Shown here piece after piece: positions 33,003-41,422 of a stretch of DNA of 56,612 nt. The stretch's first letter is position 1. Each line of letters begins with the position of its first letter. The DNA comes from Cryobacterium inferilacus. GTDB lineage: Bacteria; Actinomycetota; Actinomycetes; Actinomycetales; Microbacteriaceae. The notes under the pieces are model-generated. The model was not told the origin of the DNA, did not search any database, and saw only the letters and a program-made list of their open reading frames with translations. The DNA lies in NCBI RefSeq assembly GCF_019599185.1, contig NZ_JAIEUL010000004.1, forward strand, positions 199,460 to 256,071. The letters run 5' to 3'. A program made the position numbers and the translations under genes.

Positions 33003-34567
33003 ACCCGCTCGTCGTTCCCCTCACTGACCACCCCGATCCGACGGCCGCGCCGGACGAGCTCGTGACGCGCGCGGAGGCCGACGGGCACCGCCCGCGGTTC
33101 CACTTCGTGTCCCCGGCGGGCTGGCTCAATGACCCGAATGGCTTCAGCCACTGGAACGGCGTGTACCACCTCTTCTATCAGTACAACCCGCTGAAGGCCG
33201 TGCACAGCCGCATCCACTGGGGGCACGCGACAAGCCCCGACCTGGTCACCTGGACCGATGCCCCTGTGGCCCTGGTTCCGTCGGACAGCGCGGACGCCCC
33301 GGACGCCGATGGATGCTGGTCGGGGGTGCTCGTGGACGACCACGGCGTGCCGACGCTGGTCTATTCTGGGCGCCGGGGTGACCAGGAGCTGCCCTGCGTC
33401 GCGGTGGGTTCGGCGGATCTCACCGAGTGGACCACCGATGCGGCCAACCCGGTGATCTCCGCGCCGCCCGCGGCGCTGGAGCTCACCGCCTTCCGGGATC
33501 ACTGCGTGTGGCCGCACCCCGGCGGCGGCTGGCGTCAACTCATCGGCTCCGGCATCCGTGGCCAGGGCGGCACGGCGCTGCTCTACGAATCCCCCGACCT
33601 GCGGAGCTGGAGCTACCTCGGCCCGCTGGTCGTGGGCGACAGCGGCGACCGGGAGACCACCGCCGACGACTGGACCGGCACCATGTGGGAATGCGTCGAC
33701 ATGTTCCGCCTCGAAGCCGGCGCCGGCGAGAGCGAAACCGTCGACCCCGACGTGCTCGTGTTCTCCGCCTGGGATGACGGCGTCACCCGCCACACGCTGT
33801 ACCTGACCGGCCGCTACTCCGGTACCGAGTTCGAGCGCACGGCAGCGCACCGCCTCGACTACGGCGGACGGTACTTCTACGCGCCGCAATCCACCCTGGA
33901 TGCGCGGGGCCGCCGGGTGATGTTCGGCTGGCTGCAGGAGGGCCGCACCGACGCTGCGGCCGAGGCGGCGGGATGGTCGGGCGTCATGTCGTTGCCGCGG
34001 CTCGTCACCCGAGCGCCGGACGGGACCCTGCTGCAGCAGCCGGTGCCCGAGCTGGAGACGCTGCGACGCGACCACGTGCGACTGGGCGGCTTCGTCCTCA
34101 CCGACGGGGAGCGCCGCACCGGTCTGACGCGTGGCGACCAGATCGACATCGTGGCCGACCTGCAGCTGGAGCCGGGAGCCGAGGCCGAATTGGTGGTGCG
34201 GGCCACCGCAGACGGGACCGAGCGCACGGTCATCCGCTTCACCCGACCGGACGACCCACACGCCGACGTCACTCTGGAGCTGATCCGCACGGCCAGCAGC
34301 CTGGATCCGACGGTGGACGCCACCCCGCGCAGCGGCCCGATCCGGCAGGTCGACGGGCACATCCGGGTGCGCGCGCTCGTGGACCATTCCGCGCTGGAGA
34401 TCTTCGCCAACGGACAACCGCTGGCGTGCCGGGTCTACCCCACCCGCACCGACGCGCACGGGGTCGAGTTCGTCGGCCTCCGCGGCCGGGCGCAGGTACA
34501 CCAGGCCGAATCGTGGCGCATGGCCGACATCTGGCACGCTCCGCGTCGGCTGTGGCCCGAACTATAG
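32999..34567 (+). CDS. GH32 beta-fructosidase (intracellular)
   Basis: A 522-residue glycoside hydrolase family 32 enzyme. The nucleophile Asp45 is in WLNDPNG, the transition-state Asp in FRDHCVW (His replaces the usual Pro of the RDP motif), and the acid/base Glu231 in MWECVDMF. A beta-sandwich domain follows the five-blade propeller. Family members hydrolyse sucrose, sucrose 6-phosphate, inulin or levan oligomers. No signal peptide is present, so it acts on imported sugar. GTG 32999 overlaps the last ABC gene. Specificity (fructo-oligosaccharide against sucrose 6-phosphate) is not decidable; the absence of a PTS gene argues against the phosphate. Confidence 0.92.
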   Translation: MNPLVVPLTDHPDPTAAPDELVTRAEADGHRPRFHFVSPAGWLNDPNGFSHWNGVYHLFYQYNPLKAVHSRIHWGHATSPDLVTWTDAPVALVPSDSADAPDADGCWSGVLVDDHGVPTLVYSGRRGDQELPCVAVGSADLTEWTTDAANPVISAPPAALELTAFRDHCVWPHPGGGWRQLIGSGIRGQGGTALLYESPDLRSWSYLGPLVVGDSGDRETTADDWTGTMWECVDMFRLEAGAGESETVDPDVLVFSAWDDGVTRHTLYLTGRYSGTEFERTAAHRLDYGGRYFYAPQSTLDARGRRVMFGWLQEGRTDAAAEAAGWSGVMSLPRLVTRAPDGTLLQQPVPELETLRRDHVRLGGFVLTDGERRTGLTRGDQIDIVADLQLEPGAEAELVVRATADGTERTVIRFTRPDDPHADVTLELIRTASSLDPTVDATPRSGPIRQVDGHIRVRALVDHSALEIFANGQPLACRVYPTRTDAHGVEFVGLRGRAQVHQAESWRMADIWHAPRRLWPEL

Positions 34568-34657
34568 TCTCGGCCGAGAACCGTCTCAGTGGCCGGTGGG
34601 CCTCAACTGCCGCGGAACTGAAGCCGCGGATGGGGGCGGCGGGGGCCGGGGGCCGGC

Positions 34658-35020
34658 TCAGGGGAAGAGGGGCAGCTCGGCGCTGAGGTCGGCGCGCTGG
34701 CCGGAGGCGTGGATGCGGCCAGAGGCGACACCGTCGGTCCAAGACAGGGTGCCGGTGGCCAGGCCGAGCCAGGTGGCGACATCCGTTTCGACGACGTTGG
34801 GCGGGGTGCCGCGGGTGTGCCGCGGGCCGGCGATGCACTGGGTGGCGCCGAACGGCGGCACGCGCACCTCGACGGTGTTGCCCTCGGCCTGCTCGGCGAG
34901 GACCTGCAGGGTGTATCGCACGGCGAGCGCCCGGGTGTCGCGGGTCGCGCCCGCCTCATCGGCCAGATACGCCTTCACGGCGGTGCGGCCCAGTCCGTCA
35001 TCGATTCTCGCGCGTGCCAT
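34658..35020 (-). CDS. Sterol carrier family protein (SCP2-like, actinobacterial)
   Basis: A 120-residue soluble protein. The text TRALAVRYTLQVLAEQAEGNTVEVRVPPFGATQCIAGPRHTRGTPPNVVETDVATWLGLATGTLSW matches a small actinobacterial family annotated as sterol carrier-like: a conserved single domain of unknown ligand. It is commonly found beside purine genes, and here it is divergent from purD. CAGACT (35027-35032) lies 6 nt before ATG 35020, so the transcript is probably leaderless. The frame is open further upstream to 35191, but that part overlaps purD. Confidence 0.8.
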   Translation of the reverse strand: MARARIDDGLGRTAVKAYLADEAGATRDTRALAVRYTLQVLAEQAEGNTVEVRVPPFGATQCIAGPRHTRGTPPNVVETDVATWLGLATGTLSWTDGVASGRIHASGQRADLSAELPLFP

Positions 35021-35129
35021 GCTCCCAGTCTGCCGTCTCATCGGGCCCCGCGTGACGCCGCCGCCCATTCGCCGGAGTGGCCGTGACGCCAGGAGTCGGC
35101 GGTGGATGCGCGCGGGGGCGTTGGCCGGG

Positions 35130-35135
35130 TAGCCT
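35130..35135 (+). promoter_or_regulatory. Candidate -10 box (TAGCCT), leaderless start of purD
   Basis: TAGCCT, 6 nt (gatccg), then GTG 35142. It shares the 121-bp divergent gap with the equally leaderless-looking sterol carrier gene. No PurR-type operator was recognised. Confidence 0.5.
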
Positions 35136-35141
35136 GATCCG

Positions 35142-36410
35142 GTGAGAATACTGGTCCTCGGTTCCGGCGCCCGCGAGCACGCCATCGTCACTGCCCTCCT
35201 GCGTGAGGAGCCGCGACCCTACGTGATCGCCGCCCCAGGCAACGCCGGCATTGCCGCGGACGTGCCGGTGGTCGACCTCGACCCCACCGACTCCGACGTG
35301 GTCACCAACTTCGCGCAGGAGCACAACATCGACCTCGTGGTCGTGGGCCCTGAGGCCCCGCTCGTGGCCGGTGTCGCCGACGCCCTGCGCACCCGCGGTA
35401 TCCCGGTCTTCGGACCCGGTCAGGCCGCCGCCGCCCTTGAGGGCAGCAAGACCTTCGCCAAGCGCATCATGGACGACGCCGGTGTGCCCACCGGCCGGGC
35501 CGTGCGGGCCGGCAACCTCGCCGAGGCGCAGGGCGCCCTGGACGAATACGGTGCCCCGTACGTGGTCAAGGCCGACGGCCTCGCCGCCGGCAAGGGCGTG
35601 CTCGTCACCACCGATCGTGACGACGCCCTCGCGCACGCGGTGCGCTGGTTGCAGCACGGCGCCGTGCTGGTCGAGGAATTCCTCTCCGGCCAGGAGGTCT
35701 CCCTCTTCCTGCTCAGCGACGGCCACAGCGTGCTGCCGCTCTCCCCCGCCCAGGACTACAAGCGCCTGGCCGACAACGACGAGGGACCCAACACCGGCGG
35801 CATGGGCGCATACTCCCCGCTGCCCTGGCTCGACGCCGGCTTCGGCAGCGAGACCGCCTTCGTCGACGAGGTCATCGAGACCATCGCGCTGCCCACCGTG
35901 CGCCAGCTCGCCGACGAAGACACCCCGTTCATCGGGCTGCTCTACTGCGGGCTGATTCTGACGGATGCCGGCATCCGCGTGATCGAATTCAACGCGCGCT
36001 TCGGCGACCCAGAGACCCAGGTGGTGCTGCCGCGCCTGGTGACCCCGCTGAGCGGGCTGCTGATGGCCGCGTCCACCGGCGGGCTGGCCGCGCTGCCCCG
36101 ACCGGAGTTCTCCGCCGACGCCGCGGTGACCGTGGTGGTCGCCAGCGAGAACTACCCGGAGACCCCCGTGACGGGACGCGCGATCACCGGCCTGGCCGAG
36201 GCCTCCGCCGTGGCCGGCGTGACCATCGCACACGCCGCGACCGCCCTGGACGGCCGCGACCTGGTCGCCACCGGCGGCCGGGTGCTCAGCGTCGTGGCCG
36301 TGGGGAGCGACTTCACCGAGGCGCGCGCCCGCGCATACGAGGCGGTCGACCTGATCGGGCTCGAGGGTTCGCAGCACCGCACCGACATCGCCGCCAAGGT
36401 CGTCTCCTGA
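35142..36410 (+). CDS. purD: Phosphoribosylamine-glycine ligase
   Basis: A 422-residue GAR synthetase, step 2 of purine synthesis (ATP + phosphoribosylamine + glycine). Seen in order: ILVLGSGAREHAI, VVVGPEAPLVAGVADALR, GPGQAAAALEGSKTFAKRIM, the ATP-grasp segments YVVKADGLAAGKGVLVT and LFLLSDGHSVLPLSPAQDYKR, NTGGMGAYSP and IEFNARFGDPETQVVLPRL. GTG start. Its stop overlaps the ATG of purC by one base (TGATG). Confidence 0.97.
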   Translation: MRILVLGSGAREHAIVTALLREEPRPYVIAAPGNAGIAADVPVVDLDPTDSDVVTNFAQEHNIDLVVVGPEAPLVAGVADALRTRGIPVFGPGQAAAALEGSKTFAKRIMDDAGVPTGRAVRAGNLAEAQGALDEYGAPYVVKADGLAAGKGVLVTTDRDDALAHAVRWLQHGAVLVEEFLSGQEVSLFLLSDGHSVLPLSPAQDYKRLADNDEGPNTGGMGAYSPLPWLDAGFGSETAFVDEVIETIALPTVRQLADEDTPFIGLLYCGLILTDAGIRVIEFNARFGDPETQVVLPRLVTPLSGLLMAASTGGLAALPRPEFSADAAVTVVVASENYPETPVTGRAITGLAEASAVAGVTIAHAATALDGRDLVATGGRVLSVVAVGSDFTEARARAYEAVDLIGLEGSQHRTDIAAKVVS

Positions 36411-37309
36411 TGGCCGCGCTGGCGCTGGACGGCTGGCAGCACGTCTATTCGGGCAAGGTGCGCGACCTGTACGTGCCGACCGGCTCCACCGGGTTGGCTG
36501 ACGCCGACCGGGTTCTCGTCGTGGCCAGCGACCGGGTGAGCGCGTTCGACCACGTGCTCGAACCCGGAATCCCCGGCAAGGGCGAACTGCTCACCACCCT
36601 GAGCCTGTGGTGGTTCGACCAGCTGACCGGCGTGCCCAACCACCTCGTGCCCGACCGCACGGCAGAGGGGACCAGCCGCATTCCCGCCGAGGTCGCCGGC
36701 CGGGCGATGCTCTGCACGACACTGGACATGTACCCGATCGAGTGCGTCGTGCGCGGCTACCTCACCGGCTCCGGCTGGCTCGAGTACGTCGCCAGCCAGA
36801 CCGTCTGCGGCATCCCGCTGCCGGAGGGCCTGCAGAACGGCGACCGCCTACCCGAACCGATCTACACTCCGGCGTGGAAGGCCCCGATGGGCGAGCACGA
36901 CGAGAACATCTCGTTCGAACGCACCGTCGAGCTGGTGGGGGCCGACGTGGCCGAGGCGCTGCGGACGACGTCGCTGGAGATCTTCAGTCGCGCATCCGTC
37001 ATCGCCGAGACCCACGGGGTGATCCTGGCCGACACCAAGTTCGAGTTCGGCGCCGATCGAGCGACCGGCGTGCTCACCCTCGGCGACGAGGTGCTCACCA
37101 GCGACTCCAGCCGGTACTGGGATGCCGCGCTCTGGCTGGCCGGGAACACCCCCGCCGAGCGGATGGCCAGCTTCGACAAGCAGATCGTGCGCGACTGGCT
37201 GGCCGCCAACTGGGACCAGACCGGCACCCCGCCCGAGCTGCCCGCCGAAATCGTCGCGCAGACGGCGGCACGCTACCGCGAGCTGCTGACCCGGCTGACG
37301 GCCGCGTAA
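36410..37309 (+). CDS. purC: Phosphoribosylaminoimidazole-succinocarboxamide synthase
   Basis: A 299-residue SAICAR synthetase joining CAIR and aspartate. It has YSGKVRDLY near residue 13, ASDRVSAFDHVL, CVVRGYLTGSGW, PIYTPAWKAPMGEHDENISFE and LADTKFEFG. Length is that of the longer actinobacterial type. The last 21 nt of the gene and the following 95 bp recur at 38336-38451, so the purC 3' end is duplicated beyond the esterase gene. Confidence 0.97.
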   Translation: MAALALDGWQHVYSGKVRDLYVPTGSTGLADADRVLVVASDRVSAFDHVLEPGIPGKGELLTTLSLWWFDQLTGVPNHLVPDRTAEGTSRIPAEVAGRAMLCTTLDMYPIECVVRGYLTGSGWLEYVASQTVCGIPLPEGLQNGDRLPEPIYTPAWKAPMGEHDENISFERTVELVGADVAEALRTTSLEIFSRASVIAETHGVILADTKFEFGADRATGVLTLGDEVLTSDSSRYWDAALWLAGNTPAERMASFDKQIVRDWLAANWDQTGTPPELPAEIVAQTAARYRELLTRLTAA

Positions 37310-37404
37310 CCCTCGCTGCGAGGCAGTTTCCCTTCTCGCGGCACTAGTTCCGCCCGCCGGCACGAGTACGAACACGTGCCGGCGGGACGAACACGTGCCA
37401 CGAG
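37289..37404 (+). repeat. 116-bp direct repeat, left copy (starts inside the purC 3' end)
   Basis: About 101 of 116 positions match the copy at 38336-38451 by my count, with no gaps. The first 20 bp, the end of purC, are identical. The copy contains a 12-bp stem CCCGCCGGCACG / CGTGCCGGCGGG (37353-37364, 37375-37386), which may end purC transcripts. Confidence 0.88.
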
Positions 37405-37483
37405 CGAGGCCCCGTGGTCGCGGTTGGCGGTGGGGCGGGCCCGCACGAAGAAGCTGGACCGCTGCGCGCCCTAGGGTTGCAGG

Positions 37484-38332
37484 ATGCCCGAGCACACCGT
37501 CGCCCCCGTTGAGAGCGCTGTCGCCGGACCGCACGGCCCCGTACCCGTTCGCCGGTACGCCCCACCCGCCGGCGCCACGGCCCGCCCGCCGATCGTGTGG
37601 GTGCACGGCGGCGGGTTCTTCACGGGCGACCTCGACCTGCCCGAGACGCACGAGGTGGCCCGCGCGCTGGCCGCCGCGGGTTTTCCGGTCGTCACGGTGG
37701 GCTACCGACTGGCCACCATCGGACCCCGTCCGCCGAGCCGACGGCGCGCTCCGAGCATCCGCTACCCGGTGCCGGTCGATGACGTGGTGGCGGTGCTGCG
37801 GGCCGTGCAGGCCGAGCAGAGCGCACAGACCGACCTCCCGCCCGGGGTGCTCCTCGGTGGCGCGAGCGCCGGGGCCTGTCTGTCGGCCGGGGCCGTGCTG
37901 CGGCTGGCCGCCGACGGTGCTCCGCCGCTGGCGGGCGTGTTCTTCGCCTACGGCTTCTTCCACGCCCGCCTGCCCGAGCTCACTCGTGAGGTGCGTGGGC
38001 TGCTGCGCGGCCGCCGCAAGTACACCCACCTTCCGGCGTTGCTGGACCTGACGAACCTGAACTACACCGGTAGCGTGGCCGCGCTGGCCGAACCGTTCGC
38101 CTTCGCGGGCGGGCATCCGCTGCACGGCTTTCCGCCGGTGCTGATGCTCGATGCCGAGAGCGATTCCATGCGTGCCTCTGGCGAGCAGTTCGCCCGCGAA
38201 CTGACGGATGCGGCGGTACCGGTGGAACGCCGCGTGCTGCCGGGCACGGCGCACGCGTTCCTCAACCGGCCGAGGGAGGCCGCCTTCGCGCGGGCGATCG
38301 ACCTGATCACCGGCTGGGCCGCTGGCCGGTAA
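37484..38332 (+). CDS. Alpha/beta hydrolase (hormone-sensitive-lipase-like esterase)
   Basis: A 282-residue protein. It has oxyanion motif HGGGFFTGD near residue 43, nucleophile elbow GGASAGA, acid in LDAESDS and a C-terminal His in PGTAHAF: the complete HSL/acetyl-esterase triad. No signal peptide, so it is cytoplasmic. TAGGGT (37472-37477) lies 6 nt before ATG 37484, and no Shine-Dalgarno is seen. The gene lies exactly between two 116-bp direct repeats and so looks like an inserted cassette behind purC. Confidence 0.85.
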   Translation: MPEHTVAPVESAVAGPHGPVPVRRYAPPAGATARPPIVWVHGGGFFTGDLDLPETHEVARALAAAGFPVVTVGYRLATIGPRPPSRRRAPSIRYPVPVDDVVAVLRAVQAEQSAQTDLPPGVLLGGASAGACLSAGAVLRLAADGAPPLAGVFFAYGFFHARLPELTREVRGLLRGRRKYTHLPALLDLTNLNYTGSVAALAEPFAFAGGHPLHGFPPVLMLDAESDSMRASGEQFARELTDAAVPVERRVLPGTAHAFLNRPREAAFARAIDLITGWAAGR

Positions 38333-38335
38333 CTC

Positions 38336-38451
38336 ACCCGGCTGACGGCCGCGTAGGCCGCGCCGCGCGGCGGTTCCCCTTCTCGCGGCACTACTTGCGC
38401 CCGCCGGCACGCGTACGAACACGTGCCGCCGTGCCCAACACGTGCCGCGAG
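38336..38451 (+). repeat. 116-bp direct repeat, right copy (carries a purC-tail remnant)
   Basis: It begins 3 bp after the esterase stop with the same last codons of purC, including a TAG in place of TAA, followed by the same tail. A further cacgtgccggcggg unit follows near 38460, extending the hairpin family on this side. Confidence 0.88.
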
Positions 38452-38527
38452 AGGACGAAGACGTGCCGGCGGGACGAACACGGGCCGCGGCAGGCCCGCG
38501 AACCGGTGGCGGACGCGGGAAGCGCGG

Positions 38528-39229
38528 TCAGTTCGCGGGGCGGGTACCGCGGGCGGCGCGCTTGGCCCGGCGGGTGATGCCGTGCACCGTGGCCTGGAAC
38601 TCCTTGACGCTCAGCGGACGCCCGGGCAGTTTGGGCCGGGGCTTCTCCGGCATCCGCAGCCCATCGAGCACCAGGGAAAGCTGCCGGCGCCACTGACCGG
38701 TGTACCCACCGCCGAGGGTGCCGAGCGATCCGATCATCGTGACGAGAACGGCCAGGTCCATCGAGTCGACGTCGGGGCGCAGGTCGCCGTCTTTCTTGGC
38801 CTGCAGCACGAGGGCGGCGATGAAGCTCTCGAACTCCACTGAGGGCCTGGCGGTGGGATCGATCGTGGCCATCCGCTTGAGGATGGGCGGCAGCGACGGG
38901 TCGGCGACGAGCCATTCGGCCAGGCGCTCGGTGTACAGCACCACGCCGGCCCAGGCGGAGGGTGCCGCTTCGATCTCGCTGCGCACCGCGAACAGCTCGG
39001 CCAGAGCGATGTCGTACAACGCCCGGACGAGGTCGTCACGGCTGGGGAAGTTGCGGTACAGGGTGGCGACGCCGACGTCGGCGCGACGCGCGATCTCCTC
39101 CAACGACGCATCCACGCCGTGCTCGGCGATGAGGCTGCGGGCCTCGTCGATGAGTCGTTCACGATTCTGCCGAGCGTCACGGCGGCGCGGTTGGGACGCG
39201 TCCTGCGGGGGCCGGGCGGAGGATGTCAT
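38528..39229 (-). CDS. TetR family transcriptional regulator
   Basis: A 233-residue protein. The N-terminal TetR helix-turn-helix is RERLIDEARSLIAEHGVDASLEEIARRADVGVATLYRNFPSRDDLV, followed by an all-helical ligand domain and a basic C-terminal tail. ATG 39229 is chosen because TAGAAT (39237-39242) lies 7 nt upstream; the frame is open 57 nt further. It is divergent from an ABC exporter, its probable target; a CCCAGTACTGGG palindrome lies between them. Confidence 0.88.
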   Translation of the reverse strand: MTSSARPPQDASQPRRRDARQNRERLIDEARSLIAEHGVDASLEEIARRADVGVATLYRNFPSRDDLVRALYDIALAELFAVRSEIEAAPSAWAGVVLYTERLAEWLVADPSLPPILKRMATIDPTARPSVEFESFIAALVLQAKKDGDLRPDVDSMDLAVLVTMIGSLGTLGGGYTGQWRRQLSLVLDGLRMPEKPRPKLPGRPLSVKEFQATVHGITRRAKRAARGTRPAN

Positions 39230-39341
39230 GGGGTTGATTCTAGATCCCCTTTCTCCGAGCCCGCGGAGGGTGGCCTCCTCGCCCAATCAGGCCGGGCGAG
39301 TGCTTCACAGGGCTCCGGCGTGTCAGCTCGTTTCTTGTGAA

Positions 39342-39353
39342 CCCAGTACTGGG
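39342..39353. promoter_or_regulatory. 12-bp palindrome CCCAGTACTGGG between tetR and the ABC exporter
   Basis: A perfect palindrome in the 213-bp divergent gap, a candidate TetR operator. No second copy was found in the gap. Confidence 0.4.
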
Positions 39354-39414
39354 GTACCGGATGTCGGCCACGAATGTGGACCACGGGCCGATTCGGTGCC
39401 GAGGGGGTGGCTCC

Positions 39415-39450
39415 TAGCGTGAGGGGATGCGAAAGAACACGAATGATTGA
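39415..39450 (+). promoter_or_regulatory. Candidate -10 TAGCGT with leaderless mini-ORF MRKNTND overlapping the ABC ATPase start
   Basis: TAGCGT (39415-39420), 6 nt, then ATG 39427. This opens a 7-codon frame ending in TGA 39448-39450, which overlaps the ATPase start at 39443. It would couple reinitiation to the ATPase, which itself has only a weak GAAAG upstream. Confidence 0.35.
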
Positions 39451-40402
39451 GGCGCGCGGGCTCACGAAACGCTATGGCCACCGAACCGCCGTGGATGCGA
39501 TCGACTTCACGGTACTGCCCGGCCGAGTGACCGGGTTCCTCGGTCCGAACGGGGCGGGCAAGTCCACAACGATGAGGATGATCGTGGGCCTGGACCGGCC
39601 GACCGCCGGCAGTGTGGAGGTGAACGGGCGCCCGTACCACGAGCACCGGGCACCGCTGCGGGAAGTGGGGGTGCTGGTCGATGCGAAGGCCGCTCACGGC
39701 GGCCGCTCGGCCTACAGGCACCTGCTCGCGATTGCGGCCACGCACGGCCTCGGTTCGGCCCGGGTGCGCGAGGTCATCGGCCTGGCCGGGCTCGACTCCG
39801 TCGCCGGCAAACGCGTCGGCGGGTTCTCCCTGGGGATGGGCCAGCGGCTGGGCATCGCCACCGCACTGCTCGGGGACCCCGCGACGGTCATCCTCGACGA
39901 ACCGGTGAACGGCCTGGACCCGGAGGGGGTGCGCTGGGTGCGCACACTCATGCGGGGCCTCGCTGCCGAGGGGCGCACCGTGCTGCTCTCCTCGCACCTG
40001 ATGAGTGAGATGGCGCAGACCGCCGACCGGCTCATCGTTATCGGCCGCGGCAGGATCCTGGCCGATGGGCCGATCGAGGACATCATCGCCGGGTCCACCC
40101 GGTCGGTGACCCGGGTGCGCGCCCGGGATGCGGATCGCCTGACGGCGACGCTCGCCGGGCCCGGCGTCGTCGTCTCGGCGCTGCCAGACGGGGCACTGGA
40201 GGTCTCCGGGCTGACCGCCGAAGAGGTGGCCATCGCGGCAGCCGCGGCCGGCGTCGTGCTGCACGAGGTCACAGCGGTGTCTGGGTCGCTCGAGGAGGCG
40301 TACATCGCCCTCACCGCCGGAGAAGTCGAATACCGCTCGGCGGGTACTGCCGGCACCGGCACACCGGGAACGACCATCACGGGAACAGGAGCACGACGAT
40401 GA
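39443..40402 (+). CDS. ABC transporter ATP-binding protein (ABC-2 / CcmA type)
   Basis: A 319-residue ATPase. It has Walker A GPNGAGKST near residue 39, signature SLGMGQRLG, Walker B VILDEPVNGLD and switch His in LSSHLMSEM. The C-terminal domain and Gly/Thr-rich tail (TAGTGTPGTTITGTG) are typical of exporter ATPases of the antibiotic or lantibiotic-immunity type. It overlaps the permease gene by 4 nt. Probably under TetR and/or the downstream two-component system. Confidence 0.9.
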   Translation: MIEARGLTKRYGHRTAVDAIDFTVLPGRVTGFLGPNGAGKSTTMRMIVGLDRPTAGSVEVNGRPYHEHRAPLREVGVLVDAKAAHGGRSAYRHLLAIAATHGLGSARVREVIGLAGLDSVAGKRVGGFSLGMGQRLGIATALLGDPATVILDEPVNGLDPEGVRWVRTLMRGLAAEGRTVLLSSHLMSEMAQTADRLIVIGRGRILADGPIEDIIAGSTRSVTRVRARDADRLTATLAGPGVVVSALPDGALEVSGLTAEEVAIAAAAAGVVLHEVTAVSGSLEEAYIALTAGEVEYRSAGTAGTGTPGTTITGTGARR

Positions 40403-41274
40403 CCACCATCCAGAAGGGCACGAGTGCAGAGCGCACGGCTGAGAACCAGCGCGCCACCTTCATCTCGCCGCCCCACCAGCTGAGTTTCGCCGGTGTGCTC
40501 CGCTCGGAGTTCATCAAGCTCACCAGCCTGCGCTCCACCGTCGGTCTGTTGCTCTCCATCATCGTGTTCGGCCTCGGCGTGAGCATCATCCTGGGACTGA
40601 CCATGGCTGAGGCTGGGGTGCCGGCGGAACCGTCGGTGGGCTTCATGCTCGATGAGGTCACCATCGGAACGGTTCTGTTCGGGCAGCTCGTCGCCGGAGT
40701 CCTCGGGGTGCTCGTGATCTGCGGGGAGTACTCCAGCGGAACGATCCAGTCCACGCTGATCGCCGTCCCCTCCCGGGTGAGGGTGCTCGCGGCCAAGACC
40801 GTCGTGGTGTTCCTCGCCGCGACATCGGCGGCTCTGATCGCGGTGATCGGTTCGTGGGCCGTGACCTACCCGATGTACGCCGCGTTCGGCATCGAGGTCG
40901 GGCTGACCGCCCCCGGGGTGGTCTTCGCGCTTCTCGGCGCAGCCGTGTACGTCGGCCTGTCGGCCGTGCTCGGCCTGGGCATCGGCACGTTGCTGCGTTC
41001 GGTCGCTGCCGGCGTGGCCACCGTGCTGTCGGTGATCCTGCTGCTGCCGATCGTATTGTCGGTGCTGCCCGCCTCCGATCTGGTGCGCAGCCTGCACCTG
41101 CTCTCGATGTCCAAGGCCGGCGACGCCATGGCCGGCCCGGCGGATGCCGGCGGCGGGTTGCTGGATCTCGCGGACGGCTACATCAGCCCGGGTGCCGGCT
41201 GGCTGGTCGCGGTTCTCTGGGTCGGTGTCTTCATCGTGCTCGGCGCCATCCGGCTGCGTCGCAGGGACGCCTGA
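40399..41274 (+). CDS. ABC-2 type transporter permease
   Basis: A 291-residue membrane protein with six hydrophobic segments: LLLSIIVFGLGVSIILGL, GTVLFGQLVAGVLGVLVI, VVVFLAATSAALIAVIGSW, APGVVFALLGAAVYVG, GVATVLSVILLLPIVLSVL and WLVAVLWVGVFIVLGAI. GEYSSGTIQSTLIAVPSR is the conserved first-loop motif of ABC-2 permeases. AGGAG precedes ATG 40399. Substrate unknown. Confidence 0.88.
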   Translation: MTTIQKGTSAERTAENQRATFISPPHQLSFAGVLRSEFIKLTSLRSTVGLLLSIIVFGLGVSIILGLTMAEAGVPAEPSVGFMLDEVTIGTVLFGQLVAGVLGVLVICGEYSSGTIQSTLIAVPSRVRVLAAKTVVVFLAATSAALIAVIGSWAVTYPMYAAFGIEVGLTAPGVVFALLGAAVYVGLSAVLGLGIGTLLRSVAAGVATVLSVILLLPIVLSVLPASDLVRSLHLLSMSKAGDAMAGPADAGGGLLDLADGYISPGAGWLVAVLWVGVFIVLGAIRLRRRDA

Positions 41275-41422
41275 TGCGCCGCCAGACCGTGGCCGCCCGG
41301 CCGGTGTTAGCGTGGACTGCCGATTCGCCGCAGACCGGCGCGATGCCGCTTCGGAGGGGAGCCGCCTGACACCTGGGCAGAATGGACCGTTCGACGATGC
41401 AGCTGCAGCGTCGGGCGATTCC

